From: Methylophilus methylotrophus DSM 46235 = ATCC 53528
GTDB taxonomy: Bacteria; Pseudomonadota; Gammaproteobacteria; Burkholderiales; Methylophilaceae
Assembly: GCF_000378225.1 (NCBI RefSeq)
Contig: NZ_KB905144.1
Location: forward strand, 1 to 64,000
Length of the DNA stretch: 64,000 nucleotides
Reading direction: 5' to 3'
Position numbers and translations under genes: made by a program. Below the pieces are notes generated by a model. It was not told where the DNA came from and made no database searches. It saw only the letters and a list, made by a program, of their open reading frames with translations. This document shows, piece by piece, positions 18,853 through 28,292 of the stretch. The stretch's first letter is position 1. Every line of letters starts with the position of its first letter.

Positions 18853-20517
18853 ATGAAAAAATTTACCCATCAATTTGCGCATAAAAAAAATAAATGCCCG
18901 CAAAAAAATCAAGCGCTTTTTAAAAAAACCCATCTTTTCTTGATCACATGTTTGTTGATGAGTGCAATGGCAGTCCACGCGGAGCAGACTGATTTGGGCT
19001 TAATAAAAAAAATTAGGATTAGTTCAGGTAGTGAAAAAGTCGTATCCAGCGAAGATATAGATGTGCGTGAGTTCCCAAGTTTAAATATTAAGTTGTTAAA
19101 TAAGTTTATAAATCAACCTATCAACAAAGATCGTCTTGCAGAAATGATTCAAATTATCAATTCAGAGCTATACGTCAGTGGCAAGCCTTATATGATCGCG
19201 ACGTTACCTGAGCAAGATATATCTGACGGTAACATCCAAATTTTGGTCACTCAGGCGAGCGTGGGCGCTGTGAATGTGAAAAACATTGGTGAAAATGTGT
19301 TTAGTGAGGATACGCTCCGCCCCTTGTTGCGGGTAAAGCCTGGTGATGTATTAACGCAAGAAGTGCTGGATGAGGATGTGGAGTGGATTAACCGCTCTAA
19401 CCCCTACCGCAATGCAAAAATTGTCACCGAGCCTGGAAAGGCGTTTGGTCAAACCGATATCAGTTTGATGGTGACCGACCGGAAGCCTTATGCGTTTTCA
19501 TTAGGGTATGATAACTACGGCACCAAAACCACTGACCGCGACCGTGTGACTTTCTCTGCCGGATGGGGCAATGTGTTTGGCACTGACCAGCAAATCACCT
19601 ATGCATTAAACGGTAACCCTAACTTCAATCGTTTTGAGTCGCATAGCTTGAGTTATGTGGTACCGCTACCATGGCGGCATTTATTGAGCATTAGCGGTAA
19701 CGTTTCAAAAATCAACAGTGATCTGCCGCAACCGTTTGATTCACAAGGCCGAACCAGCATTTTATCCTTGCGCTATGACGCGCCGCTCAAACATTTACAT
19801 GACTACACGCACGGCCTCAACGCTGGCTTTGACTATAAACGGGCGGATAACAACCTGCTCTTTAGCCAAACGCCTGTTTCAAACACACTTACAAAAATCT
19901 ATCAGTTCAACCTAGGCTATAGCGGCACATTAAAAGACCGCTGGGGGCAAACCACAGGCTCACTCAACTGGGTCTATTCACCAGGAGGCTACGGCAACGA
20001 AAATGAAGATGCCGCCTTTAATGCCGCCAGATTCGGGGCTAAGTCAGATTATCAATATCAAACCTTATTCATACAGCGCGCCACCTATTTACCACATGAT
20101 TGGACATGGACGATTTCAGCGAGACTGCAATGGTCTGATACAAACCTGCTGGGTACCGAGCAGTTAACGGGCGGTGGTGTGCAGTCTGTGCGTGGATTTG
20201 CCGAAGCTTATGCGTTTGGTGACGAAGGCTCTGTGATTCGTACCGAGCTTCAAAGCCCATTCTGGGAGCTTGGTAGTGGCAAAGCCACCTCTCGCCTGCA
20301 AGGCGTGTTGTTTTACGACGCGGCCCGCTTAAACAGTGTAGACAAACTGCCAGGTGAAGAAGCAAATAAACGTTTAAGTGCCTGGGGGGTAGGCTTAAGA
20401 GCAGGCCTGCCATATCAGTTCACCATGCGCGTGGATGCTGCCAAACAATTGGTGGCGGATGTGCCTGGGATTGATACGCAAAATATTGTGCACTTTAGCT
20501 TGAACAAGAGTTTTTAA
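18853..20517 (+). CDS. TpsB outer-membrane transporter (ShlB/FhaC/HecB family)
   Basis: 554 residues from ATG 18853; a TTG at 18829 overlapping the tpsA stop is possible but less likely. A signal peptide ends near HAEQ. Two POTRA-type segments (about 50-210) are followed by a 16-strand-type barrel. The conserved barrel-lumen motif SVRGF appears near 445, and the C-terminus ends in Phe (NKSF), as barrel proteins do for BAM recognition. TpsB proteins bind the TPS domain and export the TpsA partner across the outer membrane. The adjacency and order tpsA-tpsB make the pairing clear. Confidence 0.9.
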   Translation: MKKFTHQFAHKKNKCPQKNQALFKKTHLFLITCLLMSAMAVHAEQTDLGLIKKIRISSGSEKVVSSEDIDVREFPSLNIKLLNKFINQPINKDRLAEMIQIINSELYVSGKPYMIATLPEQDISDGNIQILVTQASVGAVNVKNIGENVFSEDTLRPLLRVKPGDVLTQEVLDEDVEWINRSNPYRNAKIVTEPGKAFGQTDISLMVTDRKPYAFSLGYDNYGTKTTDRDRVTFSAGWGNVFGTDQQITYALNGNPNFNRFESHSLSYVVPLPWRHLLSISGNVSKINSDLPQPFDSQGRTSILSLRYDAPLKHLHDYTHGLNAGFDYKRADNNLLFSQTPVSNTLTKIYQFNLGYSGTLKDRWGQTTGSLNWVYSPGGYGNENEDAAFNAARFGAKSDYQYQTLFIQRATYLPHDWTWTISARLQWSDTNLLGTEQLTGGGVQSVRGFAEAYAFGDEGSVIRTELQSPFWELGSGKATSRLQGVLFYDAARLNSVDKLPGEEANKRLSAWGVGLRAGLPYQFTMRVDAAKQLVADVPGIDTQNIVHFSLNKSF

Positions 20518-20544
20518 TCATGGATTTATTGTTAAGAGAGCATA

Positions 20545-21313
20545 GTGCCTAGTCCTCATATTGCAAAAACGGCTCGATGGATCATGTTAGCCACCACGTT
20601 TAGCCTTGGCGCGCTGAGCCTCAACGCGCAAGGCAAGGCTACCTCCATCACTACCAGTGATGACAGAGAACTGGTGTATAGCTCGGTGAGCGATCTGAGC
20701 TGGACCAGAGATGCCAACTTATTTGCCACTCAAGGCTTTTACATTGTGGTGGATGCCATCATTGCCGCCAGCTCCGCCAATAGCAAGACGCTTAACCGGT
20801 ATAGCCCATTTGGCAACTACCCCCTCAGTGCCAGTGACTTTTCTAGTAATGACAGAACGCTTTGGTTTGTTGCCATGACCGATGTCAACCACCTCAATAA
20901 GATTCACCATGGTGGTAGCAACCAATGACGTGTGCCTACGGTTGCCAACACATCATTTGACTATAACACCGGCCCCAACGGTAACGCCAGGGGCGATGAA
21001 CTGGCTGAAATTTTTATGTAGCACGGGAGCGTACTTGGGAGGCGTTATTATCAACACACCAGTTTCTGATAACGAGTAGGCTGATGCATACTGGTCTGGC
21101 TTAAGACTGGTCATTCATCCCTTGTTAGGCGTGGATATTCGATACTTTTAGTGGCTACTAAAACAGCGAGATGAAGTGCTTCCAAGTATATAAAAGGGCG
21201 GTGCCTGCGAACAAATGGTGGCAGTGCAGGCGCCTCATAGCATGGCAATATCGCTGGCTATTTTAGGCTTGGTCGGCTTAGCCGACCGCAAATGGAAACC
21301 AAGTTGCCTTTAA
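20545..21313 (+). pseudogene. decayed PEP-CTERM protein gene, relative of 23935-24765
   Basis: Opens with GTG 20545 and a signal peptide like that of the 23935 gene (TARWIMLATTFSL versus TVKLIMLASTLIL; both then SLNAQ). It reads LVYSSVSDLSWTRDANL, matching LVYSSVSNVTWTKDANL of the intact relative. After HGGSNQ a TGA replaces the expected Trp of NQW. Homology continues (RGDELAEIF versus DGDELAELY), then TAG 21019, a net one-frame shift, further stops (first at 21077), and a degenerate C-terminal sorting signal ending near 21313 (SLAILGLVGLADRKWK). Several stops plus a frameshift show a real pseudogene, not one sequencing error. Confidence 0.8.
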
Positions 21314-21392
21314 AGATCGTTTATCTCCGGAAGAGCTACCTAGCGTGATAAGTGTGATTTCTTTGTTTTTATTGCCTCCTGAAAGGATTGAT

Positions 21393-23585
21393 ATGCGTAG
21401 TGTGCAAACATTTTTATTAAAACCTATTTATGCAGCTTTGCTTGTTCATTCCTCAATTTATATGAGCAATACTGCGATTGCAGCTGGTCGTGTAGATTTT
21501 GTCGAAATAAGCATTCCAAAAACCAGTGAATTTTTCTCTGTCAATTTGGTTTCAAGTGCAATAAACGATTTTGGGCAAGTCTCAGGAAATGTTTCATATG
21601 TGAGAAATAACGCTAGTTTTTCCCAATTTCGTAGAGGGTTTGTGTTTAACAATACAATCACTCAATATGAGCCACTGGTACCAAGCGGCTTTGTGGGGAG
21701 TACTGCCGCAAATGGCATCAATAATGCAGGGTTTGCAACCGGCTTTTCAGATACCAGTTCAGGTATGCGGTTTGTCACATTTAAAGAGGGCGTGACGAAT
21801 AATCTTGGTAGTGGTGAAGGGTTAGCAATCAACCAATCAGGTTGGATTGCAGGATGGAGTAACCTGCAAGCGTTTGTTTTTAATGGGACGTCCACCCTCT
21901 CTTTAGGAAATCTCTTAGGCGCTAGTCGGGCAAATGACATCAATGATCACGGCCAAGTAGTTGGTCGGGGTACTTTTAACGGGGCGCAACGTGCTTTTCT
22001 CTACAGTAATGGCAATGTGCTTGACCTAGGTACATTGGGTGGCGCATCAAGCACTGCAACTGCCATCAATAATCGTGGGGTCATCGTAGGGTCATCGTTA
22101 AACTCTTCAGGTGCGAATAGAGCATTCATTTACGAAAACGGTGTGATGCGCGATTTAGGCACTTTAGGGGGGAACTCATCTATTGCAAATAATTTAAACG
22201 ATAGTGGCCAAATCGTAGGCTCAAGTGATAACAGTGCATTTTTGTACACAGGGTTTCAGAATAGCGCACTCATCAATTTAAATTTAATCGCGCCATCAGG
22301 TTGGACTCTGACCTCTGCACAGGATATCAATCGTTACGGTCAGATTTTGGTCAATGGGAGTCATCAGAATCAATCTAAATCACTTGTCATCACCCTCCAT
22401 CCCGAGTGGCAGGGTACAAGCGGCAATTGGGACGATGCCACAAAGTGGAACTTTGGTGGTTTGGGGGCTTTAAATAATCTGACACCGGGTTTGCCCCACG
22501 ACGTGATTATCAGTGGCAATAACACGAGCCTCACCGTGAATGGCAGCCAAAATGCCGAGATTAAATCTCTTTTAGTGAGTGGTGCGCAAGGCCAAGTAAC
22601 GACACTTGATCTACAAAATGGTCGGATTAGCACAAAAAATGGCGCTACTTTTAATGCCAATAGCCAGCTTACAGGTAATGGTAATTTAGATGGGAACATA
22701 GTGTTAAACAGCGGCAGCCAAGTACGTGTTTCAAGTGGACAATCCATGTTGTTATCTGGTGGATTAGTCTCAAACAATGGTGCCGTGCGTGTGTTAGGAA
22801 GCAACGCCAATGCAGCGAACCTAACTGTAGCGCAAGCCTTTCAAAACCAGGCTTCAGGACAAATTAATTTGCAAAATGCGAATGTTGAGTTACTCAATAC
22901 ACTTGTGAACAACGGGCTTATAACTGTAAGCGCTGGTAATAGCAACCTCTTTGGAAATGTCATTAATACCAGCAACGGTCGATTATTTTTATCAGGAAAT
23001 AGCAACACTACATTCTACGACACCGTTGAAATATCCTCCGGCGGAGAATTAAGAGTCTCAGCGGGTTCAACTGCAACCTTTTTTGGCGAAATGATTCAAC
23101 GAACTGGCGCAATCATGTCAGGTAATGGAACAAAATTTTACGAGGGCGGGCTATCGGTAGGTAACTCTCCAGGCCTGGGTGTCGATGCAGGGAATGTGAG
23201 TTTTGGCGCATCAAATCAGTATTTAGCTGAAATCGGCGGTACTTTTATTGGTGACTCCAATGGCAATGGATTGCAATTTGACCGCTACATCGTCAATGGC
23301 ACCTTAACGCTCGGTGGTACATTAAAGCTAGTTTCATGGAATAGTTTTATTGCAGAATCAGGTCAGAGCTTTGATTTGTTTGATTGGGGTAATTTAATTG
23401 GACAGTTTGATGTGATTGACACCAGCGGATTGAGCATAGCGAGCGGCGCGCAACTGGATTTATCGCGTTTGTATGTAGATGGAACAATAAGTGTAACTCC
23501 TGTGCCAGAACCCAGTGGCTACGCTTTCATGTTAGCTGGACTTGGCTTGATTGCTTATGCCTCACGCAAGCGCAAACCGATTTGA
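21393..23585 (+). CDS. PEP-CTERM protein with HAF repeats
   Basis: 730 residues from ATG 21393; GAAAGG seven bases upstream supports this over ATG 21345. A signal peptide ends near AIAA. Residues about 60-330 contain repeated units with DLGTLGG and INNRGVIVGSS or LNDSGQIVGSS, the HAF extracellular repeat. A second half of Gly/Asn/Ser-rich beta-helix-like sequence (passenger style, GNSPGLG) follows. The end is a PEP-CTERM signal: PVPEPSGYAF, a hydrophobic helix, then SRKRKPI. Exosortase systems cut such signals and release or anchor the protein outside. No exosortase gene is in the window. A terminator hairpin follows. Confidence 0.88.
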   Translation: MRSVQTFLLKPIYAALLVHSSIYMSNTAIAAGRVDFVEISIPKTSEFFSVNLVSSAINDFGQVSGNVSYVRNNASFSQFRRGFVFNNTITQYEPLVPSGFVGSTAANGINNAGFATGFSDTSSGMRFVTFKEGVTNNLGSGEGLAINQSGWIAGWSNLQAFVFNGTSTLSLGNLLGASRANDINDHGQVVGRGTFNGAQRAFLYSNGNVLDLGTLGGASSTATAINNRGVIVGSSLNSSGANRAFIYENGVMRDLGTLGGNSSIANNLNDSGQIVGSSDNSAFLYTGFQNSALINLNLIAPSGWTLTSAQDINRYGQILVNGSHQNQSKSLVITLHPEWQGTSGNWDDATKWNFGGLGALNNLTPGLPHDVIISGNNTSLTVNGSQNAEIKSLLVSGAQGQVTTLDLQNGRISTKNGATFNANSQLTGNGNLDGNIVLNSGSQVRVSSGQSMLLSGGLVSNNGAVRVLGSNANAANLTVAQAFQNQASGQINLQNANVELLNTLVNNGLITVSAGNSNLFGNVINTSNGRLFLSGNSNTTFYDTVEISSGGELRVSAGSTATFFGEMIQRTGAIMSGNGTKFYEGGLSVGNSPGLGVDAGNVSFGASNQYLAEIGGTFIGDSNGNGLQFDRYIVNGTLTLGGTLKLVSWNSFIAESGQSFDLFDWGNLIGQFDVIDTSGLSIASGAQLDLSRLYVDGTISVTPVPEPSGYAFMLAGLGLIAYASRKRKPI

Positions 23586-23602
23586 ATCATAAAATCAACG
23601 CG

Positions 23603-23638
23603 CAAGCACGTTACCCGCATTAGCTGGTACGTGCTTTT
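23603..23638 (+). terminator. rho-independent terminator after HAF/PEP-CTERM gene
   Basis: AAGCACGTTACC pairs with GGTACGTGCTT (one bulge) around a loop of about ten bases, followed by TTTT. Confidence 0.7.
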
Positions 23639-23777
23639 GCTATGTATGGGGTCGAGGACCTAGCGCTAACACCCTATTCTCTCAAAATGACCCTGGCCAT
23701 ATCGCGAATATGCCAGACGCCAAGCTTTAGTACCCCCCCTTGACTGACGTACTGACTCAGATCAGTAAACTGCCTTT

Positions 23778-23799
23778 ATGTCGCACCATCGGGTGACAT
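23778..23799. promoter_or_regulatory. candidate operator dyad upstream of PEP-CTERM gene
   Basis: ATGTCGCAC, CATCGG, GTGACAT: same arms as the site at 15886-15907 with a changed spacer. It is 136 bases before ATG 23935. Conservation of arms but not spacer is what a protein-binding dyad would show. Confidence 0.55.
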
Positions 23800-23934
23800 A
23801 CAAATCATCAACGAATGTTTATGATTAACAAAAAATAAATCAGCCACCTGGAACTGATATTACGCGGTCATTAGAAAAACATGCAGCCGCCTGAACGTGC
23901 GTTTTAATCATTTTTCATCCTCTAGAAAGAAAGC

Positions 23935-24765
23935 ATGATTCCTAATCTTCAAATTGCAAAAACGGTTAAATTGATCATGTTAGCCAGCACATTAATCCTT
24001 ATCGCTTTTAGCCTCAACGCGCAAGCCGCGCTTATCAGCTACTCCAATGCTGGGAAGGATTTGGTCTATAGCTCTGTAAGCAATGTCACTTGGACTAAGG
24101 ATGCTAATTTATTAAAAACGATGATTGAAGCAAGAGGACTTGAGCCTCTAGTTGAGGATATTTTGGCGGTGACACCAAGCATCAGTAACACACCAAACTA
24201 TCTGAGTCCAAATGGTAATTATGTGTTATCAATTTTTGATTTTAATGATGGAGATATATCAAATATTTCTGGTGTTTCAACCTGGTTTGGCGCCTTAGCC
24301 TTTGTTAATTATTTAAACCATATTAATTATGCTGGTAGCAATCAGTGGCAACTGCCATTAGGGACATATCGGACATGGTATCAACTTGTTTTTAATTTCG
24401 GTAGATCAATAGGAAATGGCACCACAGATGGTGATGAGCTCGCTGAACTTTACTATCATGAACTTGGTAGACAACAGCTAGAAGGGTTTCCTGATACAGA
24501 TATTTTCGATCAAGAACAAATTAATGCAAATTACTGGTACGGTAATGAAAGTGGCTCTATGACAGGCGAGTATGCATGGGCCTTTAATTTTAGAGAAGGT
24601 GATCAAAAAATTAGAGAGAAAGGAGAGCAATATTTTTATTATGCGTGGGCAATCACGCCAGGTCGAATTTCAGCAGTACCAGAACCTGAGAGCGTGGTCA
24701 TGATGTTGGTTAGTTTAGGCCTGATGGCTGGGGTGGTTCGTCGCAAGCAAAAATCATTTGGCTAA
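23935..24765 (+). CDS. PEP-CTERM protein with Lcl/DUF1566-like domain
   Basis: 276 residues. A signal peptide ends near NAQAA. The mature region begins with KDLVYSSVSNVTWTKDANLL and contains NYLNHINYAGSNQWQLPLG and DGDELAELYYHEL, the pattern of secreted PEP-CTERM proteins with an Lcl-like (DUF1566-type) fold. The C-terminus is a sorting signal: AVPEPESVVMMLVSLGLMAG, then VVRRKQKS. AGAAAGAAAGC precedes the ATG. The gene at 20545 is a broken relative. The next gene begins within about 80 bases and probably shares the transcript. Confidence 0.85.
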   Translation: MIPNLQIAKTVKLIMLASTLILIAFSLNAQAALISYSNAGKDLVYSSVSNVTWTKDANLLKTMIEARGLEPLVEDILAVTPSISNTPNYLSPNGNYVLSIFDFNDGDISNISGVSTWFGALAFVNYLNHINYAGSNQWQLPLGTYRTWYQLVFNFGRSIGNGTTDGDELAELYYHELGRQQLEGFPDTDIFDQEQINANYWYGNESGSMTGEYAWAFNFREGDQKIREKGEQYFYYAWAITPGRISAVPEPESVVMMLVSLGLMAGVVRRKQKSFG

Positions 24766-24841
24766 AAATAACACTTGCTGCTGTGAAGCAGACGACTTTC
24801 AAGGATGCCAGTTGACGATGGATAGTTTGGAAAATTTTACG

Positions 24842-26026
24842 ATGAGCTTAAAAAGCAGAAGCAAATTTATATCAGCGCAGGCATTACTTTTTATGGGATT
24901 GAGTTCACCTAATGCTGGGGCCTATGTTGTTAGTGATCAAAGTTTAAATGCAGTACAACAAGCCAATGCGCAAATTTGGACATGGAGTTGGGGCGATCCC
25001 GCAACAAGCCTACCAGCTATCAAGACTTTTGGCTTTAATAGTACTGGTAGCCAAGTCGTTCCTGATAATTACTACGTTGGCGGTACCGGCGTTTCAAGAG
25101 AGACTAAATTGTCTGGACCGATCATATATTCAGATAATATCCAACGCAAACTTGAAGCCAGTGCATTATCAGTGGCGAGTGCACGGTCTGGGCAAATAAT
25201 CACAAAAACCAACAGCAATAATTTTGACGGGACTCGGATTGATAAAGCAAATGGCAGTGTATCTGCATTCGCTACTGCAGCGGCAGAATTAAAGAATTAC
25301 TGGAACTTCACACTAGACCCATCTAACCGGAGCACAGCAGAACTGTCAACACACCCATTAGACTTTCAACTTACCTTGGATGTGAATTCCAGATTGTTAC
25401 CTACACTTAATCATGATTATGCTTTTCAGCCAGCGCATACTGGTATCAGTATTTTGACAGTTGAATTTAATTTATTCAATCTTGCTTGGCAACCAGCCAA
25501 TATTTCGACGACAAGCGATGGCAGGCCAGCCGTAAAAACAATTACTTATACTTACAACATCGACGCCAACTCTCCGAATCAGCAGACTTTCACCATAAAT
25601 GAAAGTATTGATAAGTTAATAGAGTATTGGTCTATTGGTGGCAGTGCAAGCGGTGGCCTTGTATTCCCCGTTGACGGAGATAATAGTGCGAAGTCTCGCA
25701 CTTGTTTAGATGCTGTAGCAGGTGCATTGTCACAAATGTGTAATATTAGTCTCTCAACCCACATTAAGCTTGAAACACGAGGTGGTTTTTCAGAAGTCAC
25801 TTTGAACGCAAATTGGGATGCGAGCATTAACGGAAATAAAGATGGTATTTTAGCGGTGAATACCTCCGCAGCGCGCTGGGGTGAGCCTCTTGATTCCTCA
25901 CTTTTGATCCCTCCATCACAAATATCACCAGTGCCTGAACCTGGCAGCTTCATGCTGCTGTTTGCAGGTTTAGGCTTGATGACAAGCGTGGTGCGTCGCA
26001 AGCAAAACACCTCCTGCAGAAGCTAG
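24842..26026 (+). CDS. PEP-CTERM protein of unknown function
   Basis: 394 residues from ATG 24842; ATG 24818 is also possible as neither has a strong ribosome site. A signal peptide (MSLKSRSKFISAQALLFMGL) leads to a beta-rich extracellular domain rich in Asn/Thr/Ser, with a Cys pair (CLDAVAGALSQMC) that could form a disulfide. The end carries PVPEPGSFMLLFAGLGLM, then VVRRKQ, a clear exosortase signal. I recognise no other domain. It follows the 23935 gene closely and is probably co-expressed. Confidence 0.8.
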   Translation: MSLKSRSKFISAQALLFMGLSSPNAGAYVVSDQSLNAVQQANAQIWTWSWGDPATSLPAIKTFGFNSTGSQVVPDNYYVGGTGVSRETKLSGPIIYSDNIQRKLEASALSVASARSGQIITKTNSNNFDGTRIDKANGSVSAFATAAAELKNYWNFTLDPSNRSTAELSTHPLDFQLTLDVNSRLLPTLNHDYAFQPAHTGISILTVEFNLFNLAWQPANISTTSDGRPAVKTITYTYNIDANSPNQQTFTINESIDKLIEYWSIGGSASGGLVFPVDGDNSAKSRTCLDAVAGALSQMCNISLSTHIKLETRGGFSEVTLNANWDASINGNKDGILAVNTSAARWGEPLDSSLLIPPSQISPVPEPGSFMLLFAGLGLMTSVVRRKQNTSCRS

Positions 26027-26121
26027 CACTTTCAAAGATAGGTTACCGATTCTTCTTATTTTCAGTGATTGTGCAGTGACTTTTATTAAAGAGCCGGGCA
26101 GCCCCAATATTATATCGGTGG

Positions 26122-27012
26122 CTAGAAAAACCAGCCCAACCGAAATACCAGATCAGAATTGATTTTCAGGTCGTTATCCACCCGACTATCTTGAGAATAG
26201 CGTAATGAGAAAAAAGTGAGGGGGGTAAGCATTTTACGCGCCGCAAGAAAATAGCGTTGCTGGTTGGTTGGATTGTCAAGATCAAACGCATCGACACGTT
26301 GCGCTCCTCCCCAGTTTAATTGTACGCCACTACTGAATTCCCAGCCGGGGATAGGTTGCCAGCGCAAGTAAGTGGTGATAGCGTAAACGTCTGATTGCCT
26401 GAGCCTGTAGTTGGCAACATAATCTGTGTTGGTTGAAAATCGCTTCCATTCAGGCGTGAAGTCCCAGTAAAGGGACTCTGATAGCTTTTGCACCCACCCC
26501 AGCTGCATTGAAAGTATCCAGCGATTATCACCTGCATTAAGTGCCTGGTCATGATCATAACGGCCAGTGGGTGGTGTCACATTCGTAGAAACCGCTAAAG
26601 AATAGCCTTTATCAGGCGAGTAAATTGGCCAGAAGTTGTAGGTAAAGCGAAGGTCACTCAAGCCGACTGCGCTTTCGCCAAATCCGGGAGGCAAAGCACC
26701 CGCTGTCTGTTCTGCCTTGATGTAAGGCAAGGTGATTGACCAAGAATTGGGATGGCCTAATATTTCCCCGTATTGGGTATAGGCAAATACCAGAGCCTGC
26801 CCTCTCAGCTGACCGTCATAGGCTCGTTTGCCTCCCACATAGTAGTCTGAAAACTCACGGTGAAAATAAAATGCAGAGATTAATCGCGTCCCCGCCGGCA
26901 GCACGATGTATTCCGCAGGAAAGATTTCTGTTCCAGCAAAAGAGAATGTTACGATGAAAATATTGATTACGCTAATCAAAAATCCGATAGTTATTCTCTT
27001 TACAAACATCAT
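26122..27012 (-). CDS. outer-membrane protein, phenol-degradation MetA-like transporter family
   Basis: 296 residues from ATG 27012 (27009 possible). A hydrophobic leader ends near FSFAG. The mature part reads as antiparallel strands with GFGESAVGLSDLRFTYNFWPIY and STNVTPPTGRYD, typical of the MetA-pathway outer-membrane family (PF13557), and ends with aromatic LGWFF. Substrate unknown. It begins seven bases after acpS on the same strand, so it is the tail of that transcript; this is not a usual partner of acpS. Confidence 0.75.
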   Translation of the reverse strand: MMFVKRITIGFLISVINIFIVTFSFAGTEIFPAEYIVLPAGTRLISAFYFHREFSDYYVGGKRAYDGQLRGQALVFAYTQYGEILGHPNSWSITLPYIKAEQTAGALPPGFGESAVGLSDLRFTYNFWPIYSPDKGYSLAVSTNVTPPTGRYDHDQALNAGDNRWILSMQLGWVQKLSESLYWDFTPEWKRFSTNTDYVANYRLRQSDVYAITTYLRWQPIPGWEFSSGVQLNWGGAQRVDAFDLDNPTNQQRYFLAARKMLTPLTFFSLRYSQDSRVDNDLKINSDLVFRLGWFF

Positions 27013-27018
27013 AAACAA

Positions 27019-27411
27019 TCACTCGGCCATCATCTCAAGGGTCACAAAAGCAAGTGCCAGGTTTTTTTCGTCGCTGATACTGATATGGGACTGATGAATA
27101 TGGTGTAACTTGAGAAAGCTTTGTAATGTCGGAGATAATTGAAGCAGAGGCCGCCCCAAGGCATCATGCGTGACCGCGATATTGTGGAAACTCACATCGC
27201 CACGGATACCGGTGCCGATGGCCTTGGCAAAAGCTTCCTTGGCAGCAAACCGCTTGGCGAGGAATCGTGCCTTGAGTTGACTTTCCTGATAGTCAGGCCA
27301 TTCCGAATGCGCCAGAATGCGTTTAGCAAAGGCATCACCGAACTGATCAAGCGAAGACTGGATCCGCTCGACCTCAACAATGTCTGTGCCGATCCCGTAA
27401 ATCACTGACAC
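27019..27411 (-). CDS. acpS: holo-[acyl-carrier-protein] synthase
   Basis: 130 residues. Transfers 4'-phosphopantetheine from CoA to acyl carrier protein. The motif IYGIGTDIVEVERIQ opens the protein (metal-binding Asp at 9) and RFAAKEAFAKAIG is near 55 (catalytic Glu/Lys region). Length is normal. It lies 22 bases downstream of pdxJ, the usual pdxJ-acpS order. Confidence 0.95.
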   Translation of the reverse strand: MSVIYGIGTDIVEVERIQSSLDQFGDAFAKRILAHSEWPDYQESQLKARFLAKRFAAKEAFAKAIGTGIRGDVSFHNIAVTHDALGRPLLQLSPTLQSFLKLHHIHQSHISISDEKNLALAFVTLEMMAE

Positions 27412-27433
27412 TCCAAATGATTCAGTAGCTGCA

Positions 27434-28162
27434 TCATCTTGGCGAAAACTCTTTCATGAGTGCTTTCATTTCACGCACTGCACTATCCCAACCCACAAAC
27501 AAGGCGTGCGCCACGATGGCATGGCCGATATTCAATTCTTCAAAGCCATGCAGTCGGGCAATATGATGCACATTGTGATAATGCAATCCGTGACCGGCAT
27601 TGACCACCAGTCCAGCGGATTTCGCATGTTGTAAAGCCGCCTGAATTTTTTCCAGCTCGTCTTGCTGTGTTTTTTCTGTTTCTGCATCAGCAAAAGTGCC
27701 CGTGTGAATTTCAATCACAGGTGCACCCATCTTAGCAGCAGCATCAATCTGTGCCAGGTCGGGCGCAATAAACAAGGAGACACGGATACCCTGCCCTGAT
27801 AGCTTTTTTACGGCGTGCTCAACCTTGCTATAGTGCGTCAACACATCCAGCCCGCCCTCTGTGGTGCGTTCTTCACGGCGCTCTGGTACCAGGCACACAT
27901 CCTGCGGATTAACCTGGATGGCAATATCAATCATCTCACTGGTGACCGCACATTCCAGGTTCATTTTAGTTTGCAGCAAGGGCCGCAAGGCAAAAATATC
28001 CGCATCCTGCATATGACGGCGGTCTTCACGCAAATGCAGGGTGATGCTATCTGCGCCAGCCTGCTCGGCGCGCAAAGCGGCCTGAACCACACTGGGGTAT
28101 TTGGTGCCACGCGCCTGACGGATAGTGGCCACGTGATCAATGTTGACGCCTAGTTTTAACAT
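27434..28162 (-). CDS. pdxJ: pyridoxine 5'-phosphate synthase
   Basis: 242 residues. Condenses 1-deoxyxylulose 5-phosphate with 3-amino-2-oxopropyl phosphate to form pyridoxine 5'-phosphate. The N-terminus [17 protein letters not shown], the segment [11 protein letters not shown] and the C-terminal [12 protein letters not shown] and [12 protein letters not shown] are all family marks. It is normally next to recO; here an outer-membrane protein gene separates them. Confidence 0.95.
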   Translation of the reverse strand: MLKLGVNIDHVATIRQARGTKYPSVVQAALRAEQAGADSITLHLREDRRHMQDADIFALRPLLQTKMNLECAVTSEMIDIAIQVNPQDVCLVPERREERTTEGGLDVLTHYSKVEHAVKKLSGQGIRVSLFIAPDLAQIDAAAKMGAPVIEIHTGTFADAETEKTQQDELEKIQAALQHAKSAGLVVNAGHGLHYHNVHHIARLHGFEELNIGHAIVAHALFVGWDSAVREMKALMKEFSPR

Positions 28163-28292
28163 ATGAATGTGTGAATTTTAAAAAGCTTATTTTAACTGCG
28201 GTTGCCAAGAAACCAAACAGAAACCTCGCCATAGGAATGACGAGGATTTGCATGCGCTCACCGTTGACCAAAGCTGCTAACGGAGGCTTTAG

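Larger units (their letters stand above)
23586..23934. other. intergenic region with duplicated tpsA-type leader
   Basis: 349 bases without a gene. It holds a terminator at 23603-23638, a five-base inverted repeat at 23751-23766, and a block (23778-23822) nearly matching the tpsA upstream region including its first codons: ATGTTTATG here opens a seven-residue frame (MFMINKK, stop), comparable with MFIMRINTNK of TpsA. The rest shows no signal I can name. Confidence 0.6.
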
